Positions 31,324-41,100 of a DNA stretch of 64,000 bases are shown in pieces. The DNA comes from Phycicoccus sp. Root101 (GTDB lineage Bacteria > Actinomycetota > Actinomycetes > Actinomycetales > Dermatophilaceae). The translations under genes were made by a program, and so were the position numbers. Under the pieces are notes generated by a model that saw only the letters and a list, made by a program, of their open reading frames with translations, did not search any database and had not been told where the DNA came from. How positions within the stretch are numbered: position 1 is the first letter of the stretch; each line of letters starts with the position of its first letter. The DNA lies in assembly GCF_001426245.1 (NCBI RefSeq), contig NZ_LMCM01000007.1:248001-312000 (forward strand). The letters are read 5' to 3'.

Positions 31324-31356
31324 TGTCCCATCCCCGACGCGCGAAGGAGAGCAGTC

Positions 31357-32019
31357 ATGGCAGCACGTCGCACCGAGCTGCTCGAGTTCGCTGTCCTCGG
31401 GCTGCTGCACGAGGCTCCCCAGCACGGGTACGAGCTGCGCAAGCGGCTCAACGCCGCGCTCGGCCCGTTCCGTGCACTGTCCTACGGCACGCTCTACCCC
31501 TGCCTGCGCTCGCTGCTCGACAAGGGCTGGATCTCCGAGGCGACCCTGGGCCGGAGCACGACGACCGGCACTACGGGCAGCCGGCGCGCCCGGATCGTCT
31601 ACGAGCTCACGGCGGACGGCAAGGAGCGGTTCCAGGACCTGCTGCGCGAGGCCGGCCCGACCGCGTGGGAGGACGACACCTTCGACGTGCACTTCGCCTT
31701 CTTCGCCCGCACCGAGGCCGAGGTCCGGCTGCGCATCCTCGAGGGCCGGCGCAGCCGGCTCGAGGAGCGGCTGGAGAACATCCGGGCCGTCTCGGCCAAG
31801 AACCGCGAGCGCTTCGACAGCTACACCGCCGAGCTCGAGCGGCACGGCCTGGACTCCGCCGAGCGCGAGGTCCGCTGGCTCAACGAGCTCATCACCGCCG
31901 AGCGCAACACCCCGACCGCGGCCGCCACCCCGGCCCCCACCTCGGCCGCATCGCCGGCCACCCCCAGCAGCACCACCCAGAACGACCAACCCTCCACCCC
32001 GTTCAACCACAAGGAGTAA
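31357..32019 (+). CDS. PadR family transcriptional regulator
   Basis: A 220-residue regulator. The N-terminal winged helix contains LLEFAVLGLLHEAPQHGYEL and the wing region YGTLYPCLRSLLDKGWI with RIVYELTADGKERF. A helical segment with ERLENIRAVSAKNRERFDSY suits the dimerisation domain, and a Thr/Pro/Ala-rich tail of about 35 residues follows. ATG at 31357 has GAAGGAGAG upstream. The ino1 gene starts 3 bp after its stop, so both are one message, probably autoregulated through the palindromes upstream. Confidence 0.88.
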   Translation: MAARRTELLEFAVLGLLHEAPQHGYELRKRLNAALGPFRALSYGTLYPCLRSLLDKGWISEATLGRSTTTGTTGSRRARIVYELTADGKERFQDLLREAGPTAWEDDTFDVHFAFFARTEAEVRLRILEGRRSRLEERLENIRAVSAKNRERFDSYTAELERHGLDSAEREVRWLNELITAERNTPTAAATPAPTSAASPATPSSTTQNDQPSTPFNHKE

Positions 32020-32022
32020 TCC

Positions 32023-33102
32023 ATGGGATCCATTCGCGTCGCCATCGTTGGCGTCGGCAACTGCGCCAGCTCCCTGGTCCAGGGCGTCGAGTACTACAAG
32101 GACGCCGACCCGTCGCACACCGTCCCCGGCCTGATGCACGTCATGTTCGGTGAGTACCACGTCAAGGACGTCGAGTTCGTCGCCGCCTTCGACGTGGACG
32201 CCAAGAAGGTCGGCTTCGACCTGTCCGAGGCGATCAACGCCTCGGAGAACAACACGATCAAGATCGCGGACGTCGCCCCGACCGGGGTCACCGTCCAGCG
32301 CGGTGTCACCAACGACGGCCTCGGCAAGTACTACCGCATGACCATCGAGGAGTCCGACGCCGAGCCGGTGGACATCGTCCAGACGCTCAAGGACGCCAAG
32401 GTCGACGTGCTCGTGTCCTACCTCCCGGTGGGCTCCGAGACCGCGGACAAGTACTACGCCCAGTGCGCCATCGACGCGGGCGTCGCGTTCGTCAACGCCC
32501 TCCCGGTGTTCATCGCCTCCGACCCCGAGTGGGCCGCGAAGTTCGAGGCCGCGGGTGTCCCGATCATCGGTGACGACATCAAGAGCCAGGTCGGCGCCAC
32601 CATCACGCACCGCGTCATGGCCAAGCTGTTCGAGGACCGCGGTGTCGTGCTGGACCGCACGTACCAGCTCAACGTCGGCGGCAACATGGACTTCAAGAAC
32701 ATGCTCGAGCGTGACCGCCTCGAGTCCAAGAAGATCTCCAAGACGCAGGCCGTCACCTCCAACCTGGGTCACGACCTGGGTGCGAAGAACGTCCACATCG
32801 GCCCGTCGGACTACGTCCAGTGGCTCGACGACCGCAAGTGGGCCTACGTCCGCCTCGAGGGTCGCGCGTTCGGCGACGTGCCGCTCAACCTGGAGTACAA
32901 GCTCGAGGTCTGGGACTCCCCCAACTCGGCCGGCATCATCATCGACGCCATCCGCGCGGCGAAGATCGCCAAGGACCGCGGCATCGGCGGCGCGCTCATC
33001 TCCGCGTCGTCCTACCTCATGAAGTCCCCGCCCGTGCAGCGCGAGGACACCGAGGGCCGCGCCAAGCTCGAGGCCTACATCGCGGGCACCGAAGAGCGCT
33101 GA
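32023..33102 (+). CDS. ino1: Inositol-3-phosphate synthase
   Basis: A 359-residue NAD-dependent synthase that converts glucose 6-phosphate to 1D-myo-inositol 3-phosphate, the precursor of mycothiol and phosphatidylinositol lipids. The cofactor motif [20 protein letters not shown] opens the protein, [15 protein letters not shown] and [13 protein letters not shown] form the catalytic core, and [16 protein letters not shown] is conserved near the C-terminus. Length is typical of the short actinobacterial form. AAGGAG precedes the ATG. It is the biosynthetic counterpart of the catabolic iol operon in this same window. Confidence 0.95.
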   Translation: MGSIRVAIVGVGNCASSLVQGVEYYKDADPSHTVPGLMHVMFGEYHVKDVEFVAAFDVDAKKVGFDLSEAINASENNTIKIADVAPTGVTVQRGVTNDGLGKYYRMTIEESDAEPVDIVQTLKDAKVDVLVSYLPVGSETADKYYAQCAIDAGVAFVNALPVFIASDPEWAAKFEAAGVPIIGDDIKSQVGATITHRVMAKLFEDRGVVLDRTYQLNVGGNMDFKNMLERDRLESKKISKTQAVTSNLGHDLGAKNVHIGPSDYVQWLDDRKWAYVRLEGRAFGDVPLNLEYKLEVWDSPNSAGIIIDAIRAAKIAKDRGIGGALISASSYLMKSPPVQREDTEGRAKLEAYIAGTEER

Positions 33103-33144
33103 CCTGACACGCAGGGCGCTGGCACCAGCGTCCTCGTCGGTCGA

Positions 33145-33174
33145 AGGGGCACCTCCCACGCGGGAGGTGCCCTT
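33145..33174. terminator. Terminator between convergent ino1 and transglutaminase-like genes
   Basis: The stem GGGCACCTCCC / GGGAGGTGCCC (33147-33157 and 33162-33172) is extended by AA/TT pairs and followed by CTTT on the plus strand and by the mirrored AAGG on the other. It lies between two convergent stops and can serve both messages. Confidence 0.78.
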
Positions 33175-33191
33175 TCGCGTGCCCGTCCCCG

Positions 33192-35657
33192 TCAGGCGGG
33201 GGTCGGCTCGGAGGGCGCAGGCGTGTGCCGCGCGGTCGCCTTTGCGCGTGCGGGCCGCGCAGGACCTCGGGTGAACAACGGCCGGACGTCGACGTCGGAG
33301 CGCAACCGTCGCCAGAAGTCGGTGTTGGCCCGCAGGTCGGCGCGGGCGGAGCTCGTCGCCGCGAAGTAGGCCGCGGCGTCCTCGGCCGTGGGCTCGGCCG
33401 GCCCGAACACGTGGGCGTTCGCCGTGGCCGCGAGCGGGCGCAGGTCGACCGGGGCGTCGACGGCGGCGGCCTGCTCCAGCCGCGTCGCGCGGCGCGGCGG
33501 CCGGTGCCCGTAGGACCGGGCGCTGGCCATGAGGTCGCTCCAGGCCCACGTGACCCGGGACGCGGTGGGTCCTCGGGTCGCGTGCCGACGGCGACGCCAC
33601 GCCTTGAGGCCACGAATCGTCCAGTAGACGACGGCGAGGACGAGCAGCACCGCTGCGACCAGTGCGGCCCACTGGAGCCACCACGGCCAGGACGAGGGGT
33701 CGAACAGCTTCTTCGGCGGCTTCTTGAGGTTGGTGGCGTTCTGCGCCTGGTCGGGGCCCTGCAGCACGCTCGGCGGGTTCACGCCCGCAGGCGGCGGGAC
33801 GAGGGCGCCGACCTTGCGGTCCTCGACCTTGGTCTGCAGCTCCTTGGGCTTCTTGTTCCGATCGGGCAGGAAGTTGTCGGTGAGCACCGGCTGCCACTGG
33901 CCCTGGTTGTCCCGGACCTCGACCCAGGCGTGCACGTCCCGCCCCCGGACGGGCCCGGCCGCCGGGGTGATCGCTCCCATGACGACGCGCGTGGGGACCC
34001 CGAGGCGGTTGCCCATGAGGGCCAGCGTCGCGGCGTACTGCTCGTCGTTGCCGGCGAGCTGGGCCAGTCCGACGAAGCGGGACAGCCGCCCGATGCTGTG
34101 ACCCGGGAGGTAGTAGCGCTCCACCGAGTTCGGGCTGCCGCCGTCGGTGTAGGCGCCCTCGCCCGACATGGCCCGGGCGATGGCCACGAACTGCGCCCAC
34201 GGGTCGGCCGCGTCACCCGTGAAGGCGTCGAGCTTGGCGTCGAGGAAGCTCGTGTCGACCTCGTCGGTGAGCGACCCCTGGTCGACCGGCAACGAGGTCG
34301 GCATCTTCGCCCGCGTCGGCGGGACGTAGGCGGTGAACGTGTAGGAGTCACCGGGCTCGAGCCGGTCAGGGACCAGGGCCGTGTTGGTGTCGATGTTGAG
34401 CCACAGCCGCCCGGCGAGGGTGTCGGCGCGGCGGCCCGCGAACTTCACCCCCGCCACGGTCCCCGCGGTCGGCAGCCAGACGTCGCCGTACCCGCCCTCG
34501 GGGACGGTCACCTGCACGTCGACCTTGCGACCGGGCCCGTGCGTGGAGATCGTCTGGCCGACCTGCTGGAACGCCGCGCCGGGCACGACCGACCCGCTGT
34601 TGGCGCGCTCGGATGCGCCCCACACGGCTCCGTCGTACGAGTCGAGGGTCGCGAAGCGCAGCGGGGTGCCGGCGGGGAGCCCCGTCACCTCGAGGAGCGG
34701 GGTGTCCCAGAGCTCTGCGGGGTTGGGCTCGGTGTACCTGCGGAACCCGGCGAGCGGGCTGGCGAAGGCGGCGATGTCGATCGGGGGGACGACGTGCGAG
34801 CGCGCGACCTGGCGGGTCGTGGCGTCGGCACCGGGCAGGTGCGGCCCGACGAAGTACCCCGCCAGCAGGGCGATCCCGACCAGGGACGCACCGATGGCGT
34901 ACCGGGTCCGCTGACCGGCACCGTTCTGCAGGGGTGCCCGGGTGCGGGCCGCGCGCGCGACCATCCAGCCGATCCCGAGGACGGCGAACACCGCCCCCTG
35001 GGCGAGCGGGGAGGCCGCCTCCGTGGTGCCGAGGACGATGCCGAGGGCGAGCAGCACGAGCGGGGCCGGCAGCACGGCATACGGGGTGGACCAGCGGCGC
35101 GCCACGGCGTAGGTGACGCAGGCACCGAGCAGTCCCACGATCAGCGGCAGGGCGAGCAGGCCGCTGCCGGTGTCGACCGGCGGCAGGAGGGTGACCAGGC
35201 GCTTCCAGCCGTGCACCGAGGTGTCGGCGAGGTCCAGCAGCGTCTGGCCGCTGGGCAGCACCCCGCCTACGAGGTCGCCACGGACCGCGAGCGGTCCCCC
35301 GAGCAGGAGGTAGAGGACGGTCACCACCGCGAGCGGCGTGACGAACGGGAGCCGGTATGCCGTCGTGACGTGCGTGACCACCAGGCCCAGGACCAGCCCT
35401 GCCGCGGCGGGAAGGGCCCAGCTCGGGCCGGCGAAGTCGGTGCGGAAGCCGATGAGCGCCAGGCCGACGAGCAGCACCGTGAACGCCGCGTCGACGAGCG
35501 CGGCCCGGTCGGGCAGCAGCCCACCCCGCCGCGACGAGGCGGCCAACCGGGAACGGGTGCTGGTCCACGACGTGCGGGCACGCGTGCGGCCCGGGGCGGT
35601 GGAGTCGCGGCCGGGACCCGTCGTGTGCTCGGGCGACCCCGGCGGCTGGGCGGTCAT
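33192..35657 (-). CDS. Transglutaminase-like membrane protein lacking the catalytic cysteine
   Basis: An 821-residue membrane protein. After a cytoplasmic tail, about seven helices (residues 50-290) precede an extracellular part with a transglutaminase-like core, then one more helix (WWLQWAALVAAVLLVLAVVYW) and a cytoplasmic C-terminus. In active homologues the core reads G-x-C-E-Q-x-A; here it is GNDEQYAATLAL, with Asp538 in the Cys position. The His (DVHAWVEV) and downstream Asp (VLTDNF) regions remain. It may therefore be a binding or scaffold domain. The ATG overlaps the DUF58 stop by 4 bp. It is the last gene of the long minus-strand operon. Confidence 0.83.
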   Translation of the reverse strand: MTAQPPGSPEHTTGPGRDSTAPGRTRARTSWTSTRSRLAASSRRGGLLPDRAALVDAAFTVLLVGLALIGFRTDFAGPSWALPAAAGLVLGLVVTHVTTAYRLPFVTPLAVVTVLYLLLGGPLAVRGDLVGGVLPSGQTLLDLADTSVHGWKRLVTLLPPVDTGSGLLALPLIVGLLGACVTYAVARRWSTPYAVLPAPLVLLALGIVLGTTEAASPLAQGAVFAVLGIGWMVARAARTRAPLQNGAGQRTRYAIGASLVGIALLAGYFVGPHLPGADATTRQVARSHVVPPIDIAAFASPLAGFRRYTEPNPAELWDTPLLEVTGLPAGTPLRFATLDSYDGAVWGASERANSGSVVPGAAFQQVGQTISTHGPGRKVDVQVTVPEGGYGDVWLPTAGTVAGVKFAGRRADTLAGRLWLNIDTNTALVPDRLEPGDSYTFTAYVPPTRAKMPTSLPVDQGSLTDEVDTSFLDAKLDAFTGDAADPWAQFVAIARAMSGEGAYTDGGSPNSVERYYLPGHSIGRLSRFVGLAQLAGNDEQYAATLALMGNRLGVPTRVVMGAITPAAGPVRGRDVHAWVEVRDNQGQWQPVLTDNFLPDRNKKPKELQTKVEDRKVGALVPPPAGVNPPSVLQGPDQAQNATNLKKPPKKLFDPSSWPWWLQWAALVAAVLLVLAVVYWTIRGLKAWRRRRHATRGPTASRVTWAWSDLMASARSYGHRPPRRATRLEQAAAVDAPVDLRPLAATANAHVFGPAEPTAEDAAAYFAATSSARADLRANTDFWRRLRSDVDVRPLFTRGPARPARAKATARHTPAPSEPTPA

Positions 35658-37075
35658 ACGAGGGCTCCGCTGGCGAGGACGGCGCGCAGGTCCTGGATGC
35701 GCCGGATGTTCAGGCGGGTCAGGCCACCGAGGTGCTGGATGCCGGTCTCCTCCATCGCGTCGATGGTCAGGACGACCTTCCTCACCTCGAGCTCGAACTG
35801 CGCCAGGGCGCGCTGGGCCTCGATGAAGGGGCGCTGCGGACCGGTGACGAGGATGACCACCGATGTGTCGGGCGCGAGGGAGAACGCCTCGGTGCAGCGG
35901 CCGAACACGTCGGACGGGCCGAGCTCGACCCGGGCCAGGGCGTCGAGGGTGAGCGAGGCCGTCGTGCGCGAGGCGACCTGGCCGCGGCAGACGACGGTGG
36001 TGTCCTGCTCGTCGCGGATGGCGCGCAGGGCCAGGGACGCCGCGGCGCTGATGGCGGTCTCGGCCTCGTCCTCGCCTCCCTGGAACTGCTCGGGGTCGGC
36101 GTCGACGACCAAGCACAGGTGCGAGCGCCGGGTGTCGAGGAACTGGCGGACGAGCAGGCGTCCCGCCTTGGCCGACGAGCGCCAGTGGATGTACCGCCGG
36201 TCGTCGCCGGGCTGGTACTCACGCAGCGCGTGGAAGGCCAGGTCCGACATCGACAGGTCCTGGGTGGTCTCGCCCTCGAGGTCGCGAAGCAGGCCGGCGC
36301 CGAGGCTCTCCAAGGAGACGGTGCGGGGGTGGACGTAGAGGTCGGTGACGTCGGTCCAGCGCTCGGTGCGCCGGACCAGCCCGAGGGGGTCGCCCTGCAC
36401 GGTGCGGGCCGGCCCGACCGGGATGACGCCGCGTCTATGGGTCGGGACGACGAACAGCTCCTCGTGGGCCTTGCCCGACCCCAGCGGCGGGAGCGTGAAG
36501 CGGGCCGCCGAGACACCGACGGGCAGCTCGACGAGCAGGGGCAGCATCCCCCGCTTCGAGTCGTTGGTCACCGTGATCCGGCCGGTGGCGGGTTCACCGA
36601 CACTGACCCGCACCGGTTCGAGGTCGGTGGTGACGGTGACCCGGGTGCGGCCGATGGCGAGCAGGACGCAGCACAGCACCAGGACGAGGGCCGCGGCCCC
36701 GATCATCAGCCACTCGGTCCACCCGGCCCAGCGCCCGACGACCCAGGCGGCGACCCCGAGGGCGACGACCGCCCAGCCCAGCGGCGAGATAAGGCGCAGG
36801 AACCCGGCCACCGGCGACCAGGCCGGCCGGGTCCGCTCCCGCAGGTCGCGGGCCCGGGTCGTGACGCCCTCCGGGACGGCGGGCACCGTCAGGCCGCCGA
36901 ACCGGGTCAGGTCCGGGAGCCGCACCGCGGGAAGGCGCAAGTTCGGTCGGGACCGGGCGCGCCGCGGGCGCGCCCGGCCGCCCTCGGGACGGCCGGCCCG
37001 CAGGTCGGCGCGACGGACCGTCCGCTCCTCCTCGGGAGCGGAGCGGTCCGGCGGGGACCCGGTGGGTGAGCTCAT
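35654..37075 (-). CDS. DUF58 domain-containing protein
   Basis: A 473-residue protein with an Arg/Pro-rich cytoplasmic start, two close helices near residues 80-125 (LISPLGWAVVALGVAAW, LMIGAAALVLVLCCVLLA) and a DUF58 domain. The signature REYQPGDDRRYIHWRSSAK near residue 290 is complete, followed by a von Willebrand A-like fold. DUF58 proteins accompany MoxR ATPases, which are thought to remodel or load them. It lies between moxR (13-bp gap) and the transglutaminase-like gene (4-bp overlap). Confidence 0.88.
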   Translation of the reverse strand: MSSPTGSPPDRSAPEEERTVRRADLRAGRPEGGRARPRRARSRPNLRLPAVRLPDLTRFGGLTVPAVPEGVTTRARDLRERTRPAWSPVAGFLRLISPLGWAVVALGVAAWVVGRWAGWTEWLMIGAAALVLVLCCVLLAIGRTRVTVTTDLEPVRVSVGEPATGRITVTNDSKRGMLPLLVELPVGVSAARFTLPPLGSGKAHEELFVVPTHRRGVIPVGPARTVQGDPLGLVRRTERWTDVTDLYVHPRTVSLESLGAGLLRDLEGETTQDLSMSDLAFHALREYQPGDDRRYIHWRSSAKAGRLLVRQFLDTRRSHLCLVVDADPEQFQGGEDEAETAISAAASLALRAIRDEQDTTVVCRGQVASRTTASLTLDALARVELGPSDVFGRCTEAFSLAPDTSVVILVTGPQRPFIEAQRALAQFELEVRKVVLTIDAMEETGIQHLGGLTRLNIRRIQDLRAVLASGALV

Positions 37076-37088
37076 CGTGGGACCGGCC

Positions 37089-38057
37089 TCAGGCCGCGCG
37101 CTCGGCCGGCGGCGCGACCTCGCCGAGGATCTGGGTGATGACCTGGTCGACGGTGATGTTCGCGAACTGCGCCTCCGCGGTGAGCAGCAGGCGGTGGCAC
37201 AGCACGGGGTTCGACAGCATCTTGATGTCGTCGGGGATGACGTGGGTGCGGCCCTGGCTGGCGGCCCACGTCTTGGCGCACCGGACGAACGCGAGGCAGC
37301 CGCGCACCGACATGCCGAGCTTGACCGACACGTGCCGGCGGGAGGCCTCGGCGATCTGCGAGACGTAGGCGAGGATCGCCGGGTCGACGTGGACCTCGTC
37401 GGCCAACGCCGCCATGTCGCTGACCACGCTGCTCGTGACGACCGCCGACAGGGTGCCCGCCCGGTCACGGACCTTGGCGTTGGCGAGGACGGCGACGGTG
37501 GCCTCGAGGTCGGGGTACCCCAGCGACGTCTTCATGAGGAAGCGGTCGAGCTGGGCCTCGGGGAGGCGGTAGGTGCCGGCCTGCTCGATGGGGTTCTGGG
37601 TGGCGATGACCATGAACGGCTTGCCCGCCTCGTGGCGCACGCCGTCGACGGTGATGTGCGCCTCCTCCATCACCTCGAGCAGCGCCGACTGGGTCTTCGG
37701 CGAGGCGCGGTTGATCTCGTCCGCGAGGACGATGTTCGCGAAGATCGGGCCCGGGTGGAAGTCGAACTTCTGGCTGCTCGGGTCGTAGATCGTCACCCCG
37801 GTGACGTCGCTGGGCAGCAGGTCCGGCGTGAACTGGATGCGGCTGTTGCTGCCCTGCACCGTCCCCGCGAGGGCGCGCGCCAGCTGGGTCTTGCCGGTGC
37901 CCGGGAAGTCCTCGAGCAGGATGTGCCCCTCGGACAGCATGCAGGTCAGGGCCAGCCGGATGACGTGGTCCTTGCCGAGCACGGCCTTCTCGACGTTCTG
38001 CACCATCTGGGTGAACGCCTGCTCGAACCACTGGGCCTGCTCTTGGGTGACGGTCAT
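37089..38057 (-). CDS. MoxR family AAA+ ATPase
   Basis: A 322-residue chaperone-like ATPase. The Walker A segment is EDFPGTGKTQLARAL and the Walker B segment is VLADEINRASPKTQSALLEVMEE. Sensor 1 lies in VIATQNPIEQAGTYRLPEAQLDRFLMK, all as in MoxR. The C-terminal lid domain ends with VDQVITQILGEV. The family assists maturation of complexes containing von Willebrand or DUF58 partners, consistent with the adjacent gene. The start at MTVTQEQAQWFEQAF was chosen; the upstream frame is low in family similarity. Confidence 0.93.
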   Translation of the reverse strand: MTVTQEQAQWFEQAFTQMVQNVEKAVLGKDHVIRLALTCMLSEGHILLEDFPGTGKTQLARALAGTVQGSNSRIQFTPDLLPSDVTGVTIYDPSSQKFDFHPGPIFANIVLADEINRASPKTQSALLEVMEEAHITVDGVRHEAGKPFMVIATQNPIEQAGTYRLPEAQLDRFLMKTSLGYPDLEATVAVLANAKVRDRAGTLSAVVTSSVVSDMAALADEVHVDPAILAYVSQIAEASRRHVSVKLGMSVRGCLAFVRCAKTWAASQGRTHVIPDDIKMLSNPVLCHRLLLTAEAQFANITVDQVITQILGEVAPPAERAA

Positions 38058-38130
38058 GGAGTGCGGTGCCTTTCGTTGCTGCGCGGGGCTGCTGGGTGGG
38101 TGGGGTGCAGGACCCCCGTATGGCGCGGGG

Positions 38131-41100
38131 TCACCAGCTCGCTGCCGGTGACGTGCGGTCGGCTCCGGGGCCACCGCTGAGGCGGACCTTCATCGTGCCG
38201 CCGTTGACGGCGGAGACGCAGGTGCCGCCCCAGTCGTAGCTGGACCCGCCGCTGCGGACCCGGAGCCGCTCGGTCGAGGTGTACGACCCGTTCTTGGAGT
38301 GGATGCAGGTCACGGTCCAGGTCGATCCGGCCGGGAAGTTGGAGATGGAGAACCGCACCTGCGGGCACCCGGGGGGTGAGGCGCAGGAGCCGCTGGCGTT
38401 GGGGGGCACGGTCTTGGAGCCCTTCGTGGGCTTGCTCACCGACGGCGAGGGCGGCGGCTTGGCGGTGCGGCCGTTGATCGTCGTCCACGCGCTCCACCGA
38501 CCCGTCGAGTCCTTCATCCGGACCCGGGCCGAGTGGGCGCTGTCGTACGCGCCATACGTGAACTTCACCGACCGGGCACCGGAGCCGAGGTTCTTGGTCG
38601 TCCCCGCGCTGGAGGCCTGGAAGGCCGCGATGGCTCGGCCGTTGAGGCGCTGCGACCAGGTGTAGGTGATGGTCTTGCCGGAGGCGGACGAGCCGCGGGA
38701 CGTCGGGGCGTAGGGCGTGCCGTAGGGGCTGACGTTGCCGCTCAGCGGCGACCAGTCCGACCAGGCGGTGCCGTTGAAGACCCGCACCCGGATGCGCTGG
38801 CCGGCGGTGGTGCCCAGCCCGCTCGTCGTGAACGCCTTCGTGGAGTTCTCCGCGCACCCGCAGCTGACGAACCCGCTGGCGATGACGGCGCCACCGTTGC
38901 GCGACTCCCACTCCAGGCGGGAGAACGCGCTGGACCGCGAGTCGCCCAGTGGTGCCTGCACGTCCGCCGTCTTGTCCGGCCGGGGCGTCGAGGCCGACGG
39001 AGCGCCGGGCGTGGCCGGCTGGCCGACGGAGGAGAACGAGCGCGTGTTCGCCTTGGCCGACTCCTTGTTCGCGCCGTTGGTCGCGGTCACGGTGTACGTG
39101 TAGGTGCGGCCGTCGTAGGGCAGGTTGGAGTCGGTGTAGTACCGCTGGCCGGGCGGCGTCGTGCCCAGCTGGGTCCAGGCGCCGGACCCGACCCGGCGGT
39201 AGACGGTGTAGCGCAGCAGCGACGGGCCGTTCGGGGAGACGGCGTTCCACGTGATGCGGACGTTGGTGTTGTCGTACCCCGCGGCGGGTGCCCGCGAGCT
39301 CACGTCGGTGATGGTGACGGCCGGCGGGGTGCCGGCGGACTGCAGCTCGACGGCCGGCCCGAACGGCCCCGCGCCGAGGTCGTTGCGGGCGCGCACCGAG
39401 ACGGCCTGCTTGTGGTTGTTGGTCAGGCCGGACATCGAGGCACGGACCCCGGGGGCCGCGACCGTCCGCGTCCGGATCGCCCCGGTCGTCGTGTCCTGGA
39501 ACCGGACGATGTAGGAGCGGACGTCGCTGCCCTTCTTCGCCGGCGGGTTCCAGGTGACCGTGAGGGTGCCGTCGCCGCGGCTCACCTGACGCACGCCGGT
39601 GACCGGGTTGGGCAGGGTGTCGGGCTTGACCGGTCCGACCTCGGGGCTGCGGGGGCTGTCGCCGACGCCGTTGGTGGCCAGGACGCTGAAGTAGTAGGGC
39701 TTGCCGTCCTCCAGGCCGCCGATCGTGCAGGGCGAGGCGCTGCAGCGCTGGGACTTCGCCCCGGGTCCGCGACCCGTCACCGTGTACGAGGTGATGGGGC
39801 TGCCACCGTCATAGGTGGGCGGGTTCCACGAGACACGGGCGGTGCCGCCGTTGACCCGGTCGGCCACGGCGCGCACTCCACCCGGGGCGAGCGGCTTGCC
39901 GAGGACGCTGATGCTGCCGCGGCCGACGGCGTTGCGCCCCGGCCCGTCGGACACGGACACCGCGACCGATCCGCTGCCCGACGACTCACCCGACGCCTGG
40001 ATCGTCACGGTGCAGCCTGTGACGCTGGCGGTCAGGCCCTTGCCGCTCTCGATCCGGGCGGAGTTGACGGTGCAGGACGGCTTGTCCAGCGGTGAGTCGA
40101 GGTAGGACCTCAGGTCGACCGTGGCCGAGGACCCGGCCTTGAGCCCGGTGACCGAGAACGGCCGCATGCGCGGCGGTGGTGCCACCGGCAACGGGTCGCC
40201 CTTCGCGTCCACGGCAGCCTTGGCCGGGTCGGCCGACAGGCCGAGGACGTTGACGCGGACGAACGAGTCCTCACCACCCTTGGGCCGGATGCGTACCCGT
40301 CCCTTGGTGCTGCTCGGGGCGTCGCGGCCGGCCTTGAGCGCCACCTGGCGCCCTCCCTGGCCCTCCTGGTCGAGGCTGACCCCGGGTGACTCCGGCTGCC
40401 ACTGGGCCTCGAAGCCCACACCGTCCAGGGACAGCCCCGGCGGCAGCCAGGCGTGGCACAGGGTGGGGATGTCGAGGGTGCGCTGCCGGCCGCCCGCGAC
40501 GAGCGAGACGGCGAAGTCGGGACACGTGAGCAGCGGGACCTTGGGGCCGATCTGCACCGGGATGGAGACGTAGGCGGTGCGGAAGTCCTTCTGCTGCACG
40601 TTCTCCTGGTCGGTGACCTCGAGCATCACCGCACCCGGCCCGACGTACCCGCCGGAGGAGGTGAGGGTCAGCGAGTTCTTGCCGTCGTTGGAGACCTCGA
40701 GCTTGTCGGACGGCGAGGCGCTGAGGGTGTCCGGCGTGGTGATGCCGACGACCCGGGCGCGGGGCGACTTCACGTAGTCCGCGATCGCGACGGTCTTGCT
40801 CGAGTCGCGGTCCATCTCGATGAGCGCCCCGTTGACGACGAAGGGGTCGCCGTTGTCGCCGGTCGGCACGTAGATCAGCGCCATCGCCGTCTGGCCGTCC
40901 TCGTCGGTGATGACGTACGGCACGGTGTGCGGGTGGTCGAGCACCGTGACGCGGACCTGGCGGCCACCCGGCTCGACCGATGCGTCGGTCGACAGGACCG
41001 AGACCACCTTAAGCTGCTCGTTGTCGCCGTCCACGTCCCGGTCGTTGGCGAGGACGTCGACCAGGGCCGTCGTCTCGTCGCCCTTCGGCTTGGCCACGTC

